Source: Maridesulfovibrio sp050916235 (GTDB lineage Bacteria > Desulfobacterota > Desulfovibrionia > Desulfovibrionales > Desulfovibrionaceae). Taken from it: DNA of 64,000 nucleotides. The stretch lies in contig NZ_CP104854.1 in NCBI RefSeq assembly GCF_050916235.1, forward strand, positions 1,240,001 to 1,304,000, read 5' to 3'. Of the stretch, positions 1-9,341 are shown one piece after another. The first letter of the stretch is position 1. Each line of letters begins with the position of its first letter. Under the pieces are notes generated by a model that was not told the origin of the DNA, made no database searches, and saw only the letters and a program-made list of their open reading frames with translations. Made by a program: the position numbers and the translations under genes.

Positions 1-998
1 AGCTCATAACGCGACAGGGCCTGCGATATACCGTTCCTGATCACGCTGAAAACACTGCTCTCATCCTGAAAGCGGACTTCCATCTTCGCAGGATGCACGT
101 TCACATCAACCAGATGCGGGTCCAGTTCAAGGAACAGCACCGCCTGAGGATATTCCCTTGATATGAGCCTGCCCTTGTAGGCCCCGCGGATCGCACTCAA
201 CAGCAGTTTGTCCTGAACCGGACGTCCGTTCACGAACATCACAATCCTGTCGCCGCGCGCCTGTGCCAGCCCCGGAATTCCAGCACAGCCGAACACCTTC
301 ATAGGCCCGGCCTCATGCGAAAAATCCAGCATGGATTCACAGATATTGCGCGGCCAGAAAGTAGCCAGCCTCTCCTGCAGACTCTGTCCGGGGGGAAGCC
401 TGAACTGCTCACGACCATTTGCGACAAGGGAAAACCCGGCCTCAAGATTGGCAAGGCTGATCCTGAACAGAACCTGCTGGCAGCGGCGGGCCTCTGTGGA
501 TTCGGCCTTTAGGAACTTGAGCCTTGCGGGAACGCTGAAAAAAAGATCCCGGACTTCAACAGAAGTGCCGCCTGGAATGGCCGCCGGACCTTCTTCCACA
601 ACCTGACCGCCTTCAACCAGAATGAACCAGCCCTCAGGGCTCTCCTTCCGGCGCGAAGCCATCCTGAAGCGCGAAACCGACCCGATGCTGGGCAGAGCCT
701 CACCACGGAACCCGAAGCTGGTGATCGCTGAAAGATCATCCACATTCGTTATCTTGCTGGTGGCATGGCGGGTGACGGCAAGGCTCAGTTCATCAGCAGC
801 GATACCCATTCCGTTATCGCGAACCGATATGAGCCCCTGCCCTCCGCGTTCTATGATTACATCAACCTGCGTGCTTCCGGCATCCATGGAGTTTTCGACC
901 AGCTCCTTGACCACGCTGGAGGGGCGTTCCACAACTTCACCGGCCGCAATCTGATTGCGCAGGGCTGCCGGGAGTACCTGAATTCTGGGATTGTTCAT
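1..998 (-). CDS. mutL: DNA mismatch repair protein MutL (3' end cut by window edge)
   Basis: MutL is the GHKL-type ATPase that links MutS mismatch recognition to downstream repair nucleases in the cytoplasm. About 332 N-terminal residues are present and the C-terminal dimerisation domain lies beyond the left edge. Visible family motifs are KELVENSMDAG (residues 31-41, with the general-base Glu32 and Mg-binding Asn36), DNGMGI, TRHATSK and GFRGEALPSIGSVS, all in the expected order. The ATG at 998-996 begins MNNPRIQVLP, typical of the family. It is co-directional with lptD and hldD upstream, but a plus-strand FkbM gene and two copies of an 84-bp repeat now lie between lptD and mutL. Copy 1 of the repeat sits about 30 bp upstream of the mutL start. 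Confidence 0.95.
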   Translation of the reverse strand, partial: MNNPRIQVLPAALRNQIAAGEVVERPSSVVKELVENSMDAGSTQVDVIIERGGQGLISVRDNGMGIAADELSLAVTRHATSKITNVDDLSAITSFGFRGEALPSIGSVSRFRMASRRKESPEGWFILVEGGQVVEEGPAAIPGGTSVEVRDLFFSVPARLKFLKAESTEARRCQQVLFRISLANLEAGFSLVANGREQFRLPPGQSLQERLATFWPRNICESMLDFSHEAGPMKVFGCAGIPGLAQARGDRIVMFVNGRPVQDKLLLSAIRGAYKGRLISREYPQAVLFLELDPHLVDVNVHPAKMEVRFQDESSVFSVIRNGISQALSRYE

Positions 999-1026
999 TT
1001 GACTTAAAATTGCTCTATATTCGTAA

Positions 1027-1110
1027 CAGTATTGATTTTAGATGTATTAATATCGGCAAACATGAAATTTCCCGTCCGGTCAGCCTACAACAAGCAAAGG
1101 CCCCCGTCTA
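1027..1110. repeat. 84-bp direct repeat, copy 1 (beside mutL)
   Basis: This 84-bp stretch is repeated in the same orientation at 2614-2697. Ungapped comparison shows seven differences (77 of 84 identical). In copy 2 the last bases form one arm of the lptD terminator hairpin. In copy 1 that arm (aggcccccgtct) is present but the complementary arm is missing, so copy 1 looks like a partial duplicate of the lptD downstream region. Together the copies bracket the FkbM-type gene. Confidence 0.9.
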
Positions 1111-1205
1111 GAAAGCTATTTACATCCGCAATACACCTTGACTTTGAACCCTAAGTAAGTCTTATTAAAATAAATAACGTTTAACATTTATCTTTGAATA
1201 TACTT

Positions 1206-2390
1206 ATGACCTATCGCCATATCAAATATACTCACTATTCTGAAGTTCCCCCTAACAGCAAAATATGCATTTACGGAGTGGGACAAGGTGGAACTCTGAC
1301 CTATGAGATGCTTACATCTCTCCGGCCGGACCTAAACATTGCAGCTTTTGCCGACACATATAAAACAGGTGTTTTTCAGAATATTCCTATTTTAAGTCCT
1401 GAAGAACTCTCAAATTACAATAGTTCTTTTGACTTAATTTTAATATGTTCCAGCTACGCTACTGAAATTAGGGATATTCTTGAAGAGAATCAAATAACCA
1501 ACTACTTTTTTTTCTCTTGGCCAAGACTTCATTCCTGCCAATTTCTCCCCGAAGAACTACAGCACGCGCAAAATAAAATACAAAGAATAGTTGAACACCT
1601 TCATTCACAAAATGATAAAGACTTATTTTTGGATCTTGTTGAATTTAGATCCATCAATTCTAAAATCGCGTCTATATATACAGGAACAGAAAATCAGCCT
1701 ATAATCAATTTAAATGACAGCGAATTTCTTAACAATAAATACCCAAAACACACGTCAGCACGTTATTTTGATTTCACCCTCCTTGAAACAGTACAAAATG
1801 TCGTCCAGGGAGGAGTATGTAATGGCCGAGAGGCTGTCTTCATAATCCAGAATTGTCCACAACTAGTAAGAATCTTTGGTTTCGAAGCATTTGGAACATC
1901 ACTATTAGACAAAAAACACTCCGAAATACTCCTTAACTCGGATAAATTTTTCCCCATAAACAAAGGACTATGGGAAAGCTCAGGGCAGTTTATATTTTCT
2001 ACCCTAGGAGAAATCATAAACGACTCAAAATCAATTACTGAGGGAACTTCTGTTAAAGTCTGTTCACTGGATAATGAAAGCGCAAAACTTGGGCTAGACA
2101 GGTTAGATCTCTTATTTTGTGATATTGAAAATTCAGAGCTACCCATGCTCAAAGGAGCAATCAACCTAATCAAAAAAAGCAGGACACAGCTAGCGATCAG
2201 CTTCTACCATTCAAAGCATCAGTTTTTAGACATCCCTTTATTTCTAATAGATAATTTAGAAAACTATATCTTTAAAGTAGGCCACTACGAACCACATATA
2301 GGCGACAGCGTATTCTATGCTATCCCAAAAGAAGTTTACTCTGGACACCAAAAATACCTTGAATCTGCTATACAAATTCTCGACAGCTAA
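1206..2390 (+). CDS. FkbM-family methyltransferase with N-terminal Rossmann domain
   Basis: Predicted SAM-dependent methyltransferase, probably acting on a glycan or sugar nucleotide. The N-terminal part has a nucleotide-binding glycine motif (IYGVGQGG) followed by a short Rossmann-like unit, as in sugar-modifying enzymes and PglD-type N-domains. The C-terminal third carries FkbM hallmarks: FCDIENSELPMLKGA, then LAISFYHSKH with DIPLFLIDNL, and a final GHYEPHIGDSVFYAIP. About 394 residues. I prefer the ATG at 1206; a TTG at 1194 in the same frame is possible, and neither has a clear Shine-Dalgarno. The gene is markedly more AT-rich than its neighbours, has the opposite strand to them, and lies between 84-bp direct repeats, all suggesting acquisition. 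Family assignment is fairly sure; substrate is unknown. Confidence 0.75.
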   Translation: MTYRHIKYTHYSEVPPNSKICIYGVGQGGTLTYEMLTSLRPDLNIAAFADTYKTGVFQNIPILSPEELSNYNSSFDLILICSSYATEIRDILEENQITNYFFFSWPRLHSCQFLPEELQHAQNKIQRIVEHLHSQNDKDLFLDLVEFRSINSKIASIYTGTENQPIINLNDSEFLNNKYPKHTSARYFDFTLLETVQNVVQGGVCNGREAVFIIQNCPQLVRIFGFEAFGTSLLDKKHSEILLNSDKFFPINKGLWESSGQFIFSTLGEIINDSKSITEGTSVKVCSLDNESAKLGLDRLDLLFCDIENSELPMLKGAINLIKKSRTQLAISFYHSKHQFLDIPLFLIDNLENYIFKVGHYEPHIGDSVFYAIPKEVYSGHQKYLESAIQILDS

Positions 2391-2398
2391 AGTCATTG

Positions 2399-2417
2399 AC
2401 CCCGGCAAAGCCGGGGT
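2399..2417 (+). terminator. Hairpin after the FkbM gene
   Basis: A perfect 8-bp stem (accccggc / gccggggt) with a 3-nt loop begins 8 bases after the stop codon. It is followed by atctct rather than a clean T tract, so it is a plausible but imperfect intrinsic terminator. Confidence 0.5.
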
Positions 2418-2613
2418 ATCTCTCAGAAGATTTAGCTTACTACAGCTCTTCAAAAGGGAGAGCAAACGCTCTCTTACCTAACTAACCATACTTAATAGCC
2501 ATTCCCCTTAGGACTCATTAGTATGAGTTATACACATGATCTAACATAAATGTCCCCGTTATCCAACGAGCAAGTATGAACATCAATCGTTCTGAATGGA
2601 ATTTGGGAATGAT

Positions 2614-2697
2614 CAGTATTGATTTTAAGTGTCTTAATATCGGCAAACATGAATTTTGCCGTTCGTTCAGCCTACAACAAGCAAAGGCCCCCGTCTA
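2614..2697. repeat. 84-bp direct repeat, copy 2 (beside lptD)
   Basis: Direct-repeat partner of 1027-1110 (77 of 84 identical). Its right end overlaps the first arm of the lptD terminator, so this is probably the original copy. The remainder of the 2391-2742 gap is AT-rich, with a second small hairpin at about 2458-2473 (gagagc / gctctc) and no gene I can support. Confidence 0.9.
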
Positions 2698-2715
2698 CAA
2701 TGCAGACGGGGGCCT
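2685..2715 (-). terminator. Intrinsic terminator of the hldD-lptD unit
   Basis: A perfect 12-bp GC-rich stem (aggcccccgtct / agacgggggcct) with a 7-nt loop lies 28 bp downstream of the lptD stop codon. Read on the minus strand it is followed by a moderately T-rich stretch (TTTGCTTGTTG). Confidence 0.75.
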
Positions 2716-2742
2716 AAAATGGTGTCAGGATCAGGACAATTC

Positions 2743-5058
2743 TTAGAACAGGCCCATGCTGATCAGGTTGAAGTTGACGCTGTAGCGTTCATCAACAGTA
2801 GTCTTGGAACCGACAAACTCCATGAAGAAACACTGATGGTTCCATCCAAGTGATACGGTCTTCTCAAGGTCAATGTCGGAGTTCAGGTCATTACGGTACT
2901 TTCCGCCGAGAACGAATCCATAGGGCAGTTTGGCCTTGAGCCCGTACTCTGCAATCTGCATGTCGCTATCCTGCTGGCGTTTGTACTCATTTATCTTGCG
3001 CAGGTAATCATATCCGAACATGATCTCGCCGTATGAATCATGGAAGAATTTCAGAATATTTTCATGCTCGGTGACTTCCCCCATATACGGGGAGACCCAG
3101 GTCCGGGACTCAAGGGCCACATAGTCAATCGGTGTGATCAGCACTTCACCCATGAAATCAGAAAACGGCCTGCGCTCGTATTCGCTGAGCTCCACGGAGC
3201 GGTTGGCCTCATCAATATCGTAGCCCTGCTCAAGTCTGATTCTCAGGAATTCGAGATAGCTGGTATCCAGATAAGGATTGCCCTCGTCGTCCAGAACAAC
3301 CGTTCCCTTGCTGCGGTCAAATACGTTTGTCAGCGACAGCACGATGTCGTTCTGTTCGGAAATACGGTCTCGGGAGTCAAAATACGGAAGCTTGGCCTGA
3401 GCACTGGAGTCATCCTGCACCCACGAATATTCAAGACGCGGAACAACGTTGTGTTTCATGCGAGTCCAGCTGCTTTCACCGACATTCTCCGTGGTCAGTT
3501 CAGGGCCGGCACCGAGATCAAAGACCCGGTAGAAATCAGTAACCGCACTTACACCGGCATCGGCAAGGAAGCGCATCTGGGTTGTATCGCGGCTGACGTC
3601 AACACTGGCGTTCTGAAAGGAATCAACCATGTAGGAAGTCGCCCTGAACCCGGCTCTGGGAATGAAGGTGATCCCGGCAGCCCGAACAGGCATTGAAAGC
3701 TCGGGACGAAGATCGAAACGTCCACCGGTGGTTCCGTATTCACGCCAGAAATAGTTACCCTGAAACTCGCCCTTCCACTCCAGCGGTGTGTCGAAAAGGT
3801 TGCTCTTGAACGCATAGGCGTTAAGCTGCGGCAGTTTCTGAAGCGTCGGATCCTTGGTCGAAGGATTGTTGTCGTTGCGGTAGAGCAGGTTTTCGCTGTA
3901 CTGGGCCAGACCTGAAATAGAGTAGTTGTCCCAGCTTCTGGCGACAAGTGCGGTACTGGTCCTTGTTGTTGCGTCGACCGTTGCGATATCGCGGCCGAAC
4001 TGGGAAAGGAAGGCATCGCGGGTCTGTTCGTAACCGTTGATACCGGTCCGGTATTCACGCAGGTAATCCTGGTCGGAAACAAGATCCATGTCCAAAATGG
4101 TCTGCCAGTCGGGGTTGCCTACGTAACCGTCATATTTGGAACGTACCCACCACCTGTTGTGGTTGGGCCTGATCAGCCCGTCACCCTGAAATGCATTATC
4201 GGCATCCGCAGTATTGTCATAGGCTTTGCCGTCGTACAACCAGTCGGCACGCCACTGTCCCTTGGTGTTTGTATCCTCGGAATGGCGGAAATCAACTCCG
4301 GGCCTGAAGCCGCGCTTGGTCAGATATTCGCCGTAGAAGGTTACGTCCGACTCTTCGTTGATGGCCCAGTAATAAGGAATATTGAACCTTCCGCCCAGAC
4401 GGTCGGAAGTTCCCACTTCGGGGGTAAGCACACCGGACTGACGCTCACGGGCCACCGGGAGTTCCATGTACGGGGTGTACATGACCGGCACGCCCTTTAC
4501 ATCGAACTTGGAATGCCACAGGCGGGCATAACCGTTGATGGTTATGTCGCCCTCACCGGCCTCGAAGGCCCACAGCGGATTGTCTCCGCTACAGGTGGTG
4601 ACCTTGGCGTCCTTGAAGCTGTAGGTGGCTCCGTTGTGCTTTTCTATGAATTCACTTTCAAAATATACATGGGGCTTGGCAACAAAAACGCGACCCTTCT
4701 TGAGCCAGCCGACCATATTATTCAGGTCGAACTCAGCTTCTGCGGCATCGTAGAAATCGCCTTTTACCTGAGCCTGAACGTTGCCGCGCAGGTAGATCCA
4801 CTTGGTAGCCTGATAAAAGCGGGCAAAATCAGCCTTGATGTAGCTGTCACCGCTGCGCAGGATGACGTTACCGTATGCCTGCAGGTATTCACTGTCGTTT
4901 TCAACGACAAGCTTGTCGGCGGAGAACTTCCACTCCTCCCCTTTCTGGACCTCGCCCTTGCCGTTGGTCATGGGCACGTCTATCTGCTGCTGTGCGAAAA
5001 CAGCACTAGGCAGCAGAAGGAGAAGCAAAACTGTGAATATGGCTAACCTGGATTTCAA
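2743..5058 (-). CDS. lptD: LPS-assembly outer-membrane protein LptD
   Basis: LptD is the outer-membrane barrel that inserts lipopolysaccharide into the outer leaflet. The protein (about 771 residues) has a signal peptide (hydrophobic core AIFTVLLLLLLP, then SAVFA-QQQ), an N-terminal OstA/LptA-like periplasmic domain (EEWKFSADKLVVE, YLQAYGNVILRSGD), and a long C-terminal region rich in alternating aromatic strands ending in Phe, as outer-membrane barrels do. I chose the TTG at 5058 because it is preceded by AAAGGGCGGG and gives a normal signal peptide (MKSRLAIF). An in-frame TTG at 5094 would add 12 residues. It lies just downstream of hldD on the same strand, a sensible LPS pairing, and ends at a strong hairpin. 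Confidence 0.92.
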   Translation of the reverse strand: MKSRLAIFTVLLLLLLPSAVFAQQQIDVPMTNGKGEVQKGEEWKFSADKLVVENDSEYLQAYGNVILRSGDSYIKADFARFYQATKWIYLRGNVQAQVKGDFYDAAEAEFDLNNMVGWLKKGRVFVAKPHVYFESEFIEKHNGATYSFKDAKVTTCSGDNPLWAFEAGEGDITINGYARLWHSKFDVKGVPVMYTPYMELPVARERQSGVLTPEVGTSDRLGGRFNIPYYWAINEESDVTFYGEYLTKRGFRPGVDFRHSEDTNTKGQWRADWLYDGKAYDNTADADNAFQGDGLIRPNHNRWWVRSKYDGYVGNPDWQTILDMDLVSDQDYLREYRTGINGYEQTRDAFLSQFGRDIATVDATTRTSTALVARSWDNYSISGLAQYSENLLYRNDNNPSTKDPTLQKLPQLNAYAFKSNLFDTPLEWKGEFQGNYFWREYGTTGGRFDLRPELSMPVRAAGITFIPRAGFRATSYMVDSFQNASVDVSRDTTQMRFLADAGVSAVTDFYRVFDLGAGPELTTENVGESSWTRMKHNVVPRLEYSWVQDDSSAQAKLPYFDSRDRISEQNDIVLSLTNVFDRSKGTVVLDDEGNPYLDTSYLEFLRIRLEQGYDIDEANRSVELSEYERRPFSDFMGEVLITPIDYVALESRTWVSPYMGEVTEHENILKFFHDSYGEIMFGYDYLRKINEYKRQQDSDMQIAEYGLKAKLPYGFVLGGKYRNDLNSDIDLEKTVSLGWNHQCFFMEFVGSKTTVDERYSVNFNLISMGLF

Positions 5059-5102
5059 AACAACCCGCCCTTTAAATACTGTTCCGTTTATCAAACAAAC
5101 CG

Positions 5103-6080
5103 CTAACTTTTAAGGTAAGGATCTTCCTGTGCCAGATAATTCTGCACGTAATCCTTTGCCGCGTCTTCAAGCGGGGTAAACGGCTTGTCATACCCGGCTT
5201 CTACCAGTTTATCCATGTTGGCCTGAGTGAAATACTGGTACTTGTCACGTATGGATTCAGGCATTTCAATGTAGCCGATGTTAGGGTCCACGCCCATGGC
5301 GGCAAAAACCGAACGGGCCAGCTCATTCCACTCGCGGGCCTGACCGGTTCCGATATTGAAAATTCCGTTCTTGTCGGGGTTCTCAAGGAACCACCACATG
5401 ACGTCCACGCAGTCCTTGATGTAAACAAAATCGCGACGCTGTCCGCCGTGAGGATATTCAGGCTTGTAGGATTTGAAGAGCTTCATCTCGCCGGTTTCCC
5501 CGATCTGCTTGAAAGCCTTGCAGATAACACTCTTCATATCGCCCTTGTGATACTCGTTGGGTCCGAACACGTTGAAAAATTTAAGGCTGACCAGCCTGTC
5601 CAGAACCCCGCCGCGCTTGGCCCAGAGGTCGAAAAGCTGCTTGGAGTAGCCGTACATGTTCAGGGGTTTAAGGCGATCTATTCCTTCGTGGTCATCGTTG
5701 AAACCGAACTGGCCGTCACCGTAGGTTGCAGCGCTGGAAGCATTGATGAAACGGACACCGTGATTCAGGCAGAAACGACAGAGCATCTGGGTGTAGCGGT
5801 AGTTGTTTTCCATAAGGAAATCCGCATCAAGCTCGGTAGTTGAGGAACATGCTCCCATGTGGATGACCGCGTCGGTCTCAAACGGATCATCTCCCTCAAG
5901 GATCAGTTTATAGAACTGATTGCGGTGCACGTAGTCTTCGTAACGGAGGTTCACCAGATTCTTCCATTTCTCGGTAGAAGCGAGGTTGTCGACAATAAGA
6001 ATGTTGTCGATTCCCATCTGGTTAAGCTTCCAAACCATGGCACTGCCGATGAATCCGGCTCCGCCTGTAACGATATACAT
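5103..6080 (-). CDS. hldD: ADP-glyceromanno-heptose 6-epimerase
   Basis: Converts ADP-D-glycero-D-manno-heptose to the L-glycero form used in the LPS inner core; cytoplasmic, NADP-dependent extended SDR. The sequence shows the Rossmann motif TGGAGFIGS (residues 5-13), the Ser-Ser-Ala segment NASSAATYG, a YxxxK pair (Tyr143, Lys147 in NMYGYSKQ), KFFNVFGPNEYHKGDM and GGQRRDFVYIKDC, all strongly typical of HldD/RfaD. The length of 325 residues is normal. The ATG is preceded by GCAGGAG at a good distance. lptD follows, with its start lying within about 45 bp of the hldD stop, so the two probably share a transcript. Confidence 0.95.
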   Translation of the reverse strand: MYIVTGGAGFIGSAMVWKLNQMGIDNILIVDNLASTEKWKNLVNLRYEDYVHRNQFYKLILEGDDPFETDAVIHMGACSSTTELDADFLMENNYRYTQMLCRFCLNHGVRFINASSAATYGDGQFGFNDDHEGIDRLKPLNMYGYSKQLFDLWAKRGGVLDRLVSLKFFNVFGPNEYHKGDMKSVICKAFKQIGETGEMKLFKSYKPEYPHGGQRRDFVYIKDCVDVMWWFLENPDKNGIFNIGTGQAREWNELARSVFAAMGVDPNIGYIEMPESIRDKYQYFTQANMDKLVEAGYDKPFTPLEDAAKDYVQNYLAQEDPYLKS

Positions 6081-6710
6081 ATATAAATCTCCTGCTTTTT
6101 TAGGCAGATAAACAGTTTTTTCAAACTTTTACACAATTCAAGTTGCCGGATGTTACTTATTTTTCAGACATTTTTCAACAGCAATTATTCACATAAACAA
6201 GATTACACTGATGTTCTGCAATCACGGGACTTACTTGAACACAATTCGCTGACCAGGATAAGCTCCCTTCAGACACACCACGAGCCTTACAGACACCGAT
6301 TTACCTCGGATTTACCGTCAAATCAGGCCAATCGAAAGTTTGAACTCAAACAACCTTATGGGCTTGCATTTAGCCCGGCAAGGCAACGCAATACAGACAC
6401 ACTTCATGCATAGTACAAATAATGCTTTGCATTTCACGATATGCGGCAATGCAAAACAGTATCTCATGCTGCAAATAGACTGCACAAGTTTAAAACAGTA
6501 ATCCCATAACACTGCCGAAGGTTCAGGACAGGCCCAGCACCTAAACCAGAAACGTTCTTTTAAAACTTGATTCCGCCCACGACCATGCTATATTAGTTGA
6601 TGAAATGGTGTTATTTCGATTTTATCTAGACTTTTTCGAACAAAAGTCATCATACTCCATTTGTATTCAATCGAGCACACTCATAATTTTTAACCGCAAT
6701 CGAGAACAAC
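6081..6710. other. Long AT-rich divergent intergenic region
   Basis: This 630-bp gap separates divergent hldD and the UPF0597 gene and must carry both promoters. I see no convincing gene here. Short frames occur on both strands, one of them cysteine-rich on the minus strand, but they lack ribosome-binding sites and family signals. Confidence 0.5.
6567..6594 (+). promoter_or_regulatory. Candidate sigma-70 promoter for the UPF0597 gene
   Basis: TTGATT (6567-6572) and TATATT (6589-6594) are separated by 16 bp, about 115 bp upstream of the ATG at 6711. The match to the TTGACA/TATAAT consensus is good, but AT-rich DNA yields such matches by chance. Confidence 0.4.
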
Positions 6711-8027
6711 ATGAGCTACTCCGTAAAAGAAATTCTTCATCTTGAAGTATCTCCGGCTTTAGGCTGCACTGAACCGGTAGCCATTGCTCTGGCAACTGCC
6801 GCAGCCGCTTCCGTCATGAAAGACAGGACTCCGGACAAGATCGAAGTATGGGTCGACCCCAACATCTATAAAAACGGTCTTGCGGTAATGATCCCCGGCA
6901 CCGGGGGGCTGAACGGACTAAACACCGCCGCCGCCCTTGGTGCCCTTTGCGGAGACCCCGCACTGGGCCTTGAAGTCCTTGAACCGCTGGATCAGGCCGG
7001 AGTCGAGCGTGCCTGCAGATACAAGGACGCCAATCCGGTACTGGTCAATCTGCTGGACAACCGTCATGGAATTTATGTCCGAGCTCTGCTCACATACGGA
7101 AAACAGCACGTTGAGACCATAATTGAGACCGTACACGACAACATCGTCAGCCTGACACTTGACGGCAAGCCAGTCGAAGGCTCATCGCTGGTCAAAGCGG
7201 AACAGGCTCATCAGGCGGATGTTTCAAAGCTGGAAGAGTACATAAAAGGTCTGTCCCTTGGGCAGCTTGTAGACATGATCGACGACCTTGACGCAGATGA
7301 TTTTTCCTTCCTCAAGGAAGGCATTACATACAATATGAGACTTGCAGACTACGGCCTCAAGCACGGCCCCGGACTTGGAGTAGGCATGACTCTGGAAAGA
7401 CTGGCCCGTCTGAAGATCCTGACCCGCGACATGATTCTTTCGGCCCGGATCATTACCTCGGCGGCATCCGATGCCCGCATGGGCGGAATCAAACTTCCGG
7501 CCATGAGCTCCGGCGGTTCAGGAAACCACGGTCTTACCGCAATCCTGCCCATCTACGCAGTCAGTGAATTCGTGGATTGCGACGAGAAAACAATGCTCGA
7601 AGCCATTGCCCTCAGCCACCTTGTAACGGCCTATGTAAAAGCCCAGACAGGAAGGCTTTCCGCTGTCTGCGGATGTTCCGTGGCTGCCGGTGCAGGGGCT
7701 ACAGCGGGCGTTACATATCTGATGGGCGGAACAATTGCGCAGATGGCCGGGGCAATCACCAACCTGACCGAAGATCTGGCCGGAATCATCTGCGACGGGG
7801 CAAAATCAGGGTGCGCCCTTAAACTTGCAACCGCCGCAGGAACTGCAGTTCAGGCCGCCCTTTTTGCTGTGCACGGTGTTAACGTTCACTCCACTGACGG
7901 CATTATCGGCACTTCTCCAGAACAGACGATGCAGAACATAGGCACTCTCAGCACTCAGGGAATGATTGATACTGACCGCACCATACTGAAAATAATGCTT
8001 GAAAAACACTTTGCGAAAGGCAATTGA
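6711..8027 (+). CDS. UPF0597 / L-cysteine desulfidase-like protein
   Basis: Member of the UPF0597 (YhaM/CyuA) family, related to the alpha subunit of iron-sulfur L-serine dehydratases and to archaeal L-cysteine desulfidase, which releases sulfide, ammonia and pyruvate from cysteine. The 438-residue protein shows the N-terminal signature SPALGCTEPVAIALATAAAA, a central LPAMSSGGSGNHGLTAILP, and C-terminal CGCSVAAGAGATAGVTYLMGG and GIICDGAKSGCALKLATAAG. These contain the conserved cysteines expected to bind a [4Fe-4S] cluster. Length matches the family. Serine versus cysteine as substrate cannot be decided from sequence. The gene appears to stand alone, with a candidate promoter at 6567-6594 and a weak ribosome-binding site. 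Confidence 0.85.
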   Translation: MSYSVKEILHLEVSPALGCTEPVAIALATAAAASVMKDRTPDKIEVWVDPNIYKNGLAVMIPGTGGLNGLNTAAALGALCGDPALGLEVLEPLDQAGVERACRYKDANPVLVNLLDNRHGIYVRALLTYGKQHVETIIETVHDNIVSLTLDGKPVEGSSLVKAEQAHQADVSKLEEYIKGLSLGQLVDMIDDLDADDFSFLKEGITYNMRLADYGLKHGPGLGVGMTLERLARLKILTRDMILSARIITSAASDARMGGIKLPAMSSGGSGNHGLTAILPIYAVSEFVDCDEKTMLEAIALSHLVTAYVKAQTGRLSAVCGCSVAAGAGATAGVTYLMGGTIAQMAGAITNLTEDLAGIICDGAKSGCALKLATAAGTAVQAALFAVHGVNVHSTDGIIGTSPEQTMQNIGTLSTQGMIDTDRTILKIMLEKHFAKGN

Positions 8028-8146
8028 GTAGAGACTTTGCAAAAAATAATACAAATTTATTGATCACAGGCTAGTAATCCCTTAATTTCATATAAGCACT
8101 AAACAGATTTAAAACCGCTAACCCAATTGACTGGAGGAAATACAAT

Positions 8147-9223
8147 ATGAATCGTAAGAAACTGTTTTCCGTACTGGCCCTCGCGCTTGCAGCCATTCTT
8201 GCCTTCGGCTCCATGGCTTCAGCAGAAACAAGAATCGTTCTCAAGCCGAAAGTGGATGCATTTGCCTACTTCGTAGACACTTCGCCATCCATGGCGCAAT
8301 CCTACAAATCCACCGGAAACCCCAAAATCGTTTCCGCGCTGAACGCATTGAAAAAGCTTAACAGCGTAGTTCCCGAACTGGGTTACCAGTCCGCGCTCTA
8401 CACAATGCCCGATTTTGCGACCTATTCACCCAAAAGCACCTTCGACCGTGGCAACATGGCCAAAGGCCTCGCTTCCGTTCCGTCCGATCTGTCTTTCTTC
8501 CAGTCCACTCCCATGGGCAGAGGATTTTCCGATCTCGACGGTGTAGTTAACAGCTGGGACGGCAAGTTCGCTGTTATCTTTGTTTCTGACGGCCTTTCCA
8601 ACACCGGAAGAAACCCCGCTGTTGTAGTATCCGACATGGCCAAGAAGTACGGCGACCGCTTCTGCCTGCACGTAATCAGCGTTGCAGACACCCCGGCCGG
8701 CGTGGCAACCCTGAAGCGTCTCGCTTCCCTTACTCCCTGCGGGGTATACGTGGATGCATCCGACCTGGCAGATCAGGCTGTGCTTGATAAGTTTGCACAG
8801 GACGTATTCTACACTCAGGAAGAAGAACTTATCGTAGAAGTAGTTGAGGAAGTGGTTATTGCTCCCGCTCCGATTCCGGTTCAGGAGAAGATCGTATTCC
8901 GCAACTTCAACTTCGGTTTTGACAAGTACAAAATCACTGACGAAATGATCCCGGCACTGACCGAAGCTGCCGCTCTGCTTGAAGACTACCCCAACCTGAA
9001 GGTTCTTGTTGGCGGTCACACCGACTCTTCCGGAGCCGCTGCATACAACCAGGGACTCTCCGAACGCAGAGCCAAGTCTGTAGCCGACTGGCTGGCAGAA
9101 AACGGAATTGCCCCGGAACGCCTCATTGTTAAGGGATACGGTGAAGAAAATCCCAAGTATGACAACAACACCAGAGAAGGTCGCCAGCTCAACCGTCGTG
9201 TTGAAATCGACGTACAGGACTAG
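8147..9223 (+). CDS. Exported VWA-OmpA family protein
   Basis: Predicted periplasmic or outer-membrane-associated protein that binds peptidoglycan. It starts with a clear signal peptide (MNRKKLFSVLALALAAILAFGSMASA-E). Residues about 35-220 resemble a von Willebrand A-like domain (YFVDTSPSMAQS at the MIDAS-like position, then VIFVSDGLSNTG). After an acidic linker (EEELIVEVVEEVV) comes an OmpA/MotB-like domain (NFNFGFDKYKITDEM, VGGHTDSSGAAAYNQGLSERRA, GYGEENP, NRRVEI). The ATG follows GGAGGAAA at optimal spacing. A perfect terminator hairpin lies downstream. The combination is common in deltaproteobacterial envelopes; the specific role is unknown. Confidence 0.85.
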   Translation: MNRKKLFSVLALALAAILAFGSMASAETRIVLKPKVDAFAYFVDTSPSMAQSYKSTGNPKIVSALNALKKLNSVVPELGYQSALYTMPDFATYSPKSTFDRGNMAKGLASVPSDLSFFQSTPMGRGFSDLDGVVNSWDGKFAVIFVSDGLSNTGRNPAVVVSDMAKKYGDRFCLHVISVADTPAGVATLKRLASLTPCGVYVDASDLADQAVLDKFAQDVFYTQEEELIVEVVEEVVIAPAPIPVQEKIVFRNFNFGFDKYKITDEMIPALTEAAALLEDYPNLKVLVGGHTDSSGAAAYNQGLSERRAKSVADWLAENGIAPERLIVKGYGEENPKYDNNTREGRQLNRRVEIDVQD

Positions 9224-9290
9224 GCTCCGGACAGTGTTTGCAAAATCTCCCTTCCCTGTCTTGTATTAAAGACAAATCAGGAGTAATAAT

Positions 9291-9323
9291 CGGGTGGAAA
9301 GGCTTTCCTTTCCACCCGTTTTT
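9291..9323 (+). terminator. Intrinsic terminator after the VWA-OmpA gene
   Basis: A perfect 12-bp stem (cgggtggaaagg / cctttccacccg, 4-nt loop) is followed by TTTTT. It also overlaps a GTG in frame with the next gene, which argues for that gene starting later, at 9342. Confidence 0.9.
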
Positions 9324-9341
9324 ATTAATCTGGAGAAACAC

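Noticed and set aside
6318..6512. Cysteine-rich 64-residue frame on the minus strand in the hldD upstream gap
   Set aside because: No ribosome-binding site, AT-rich noncoding-like composition, and no family resemblance.
9294..9341. Longer start (GTG) for the small exported protein
   Set aside because: It lies inside a perfect terminator hairpin and would hide the signal peptide.
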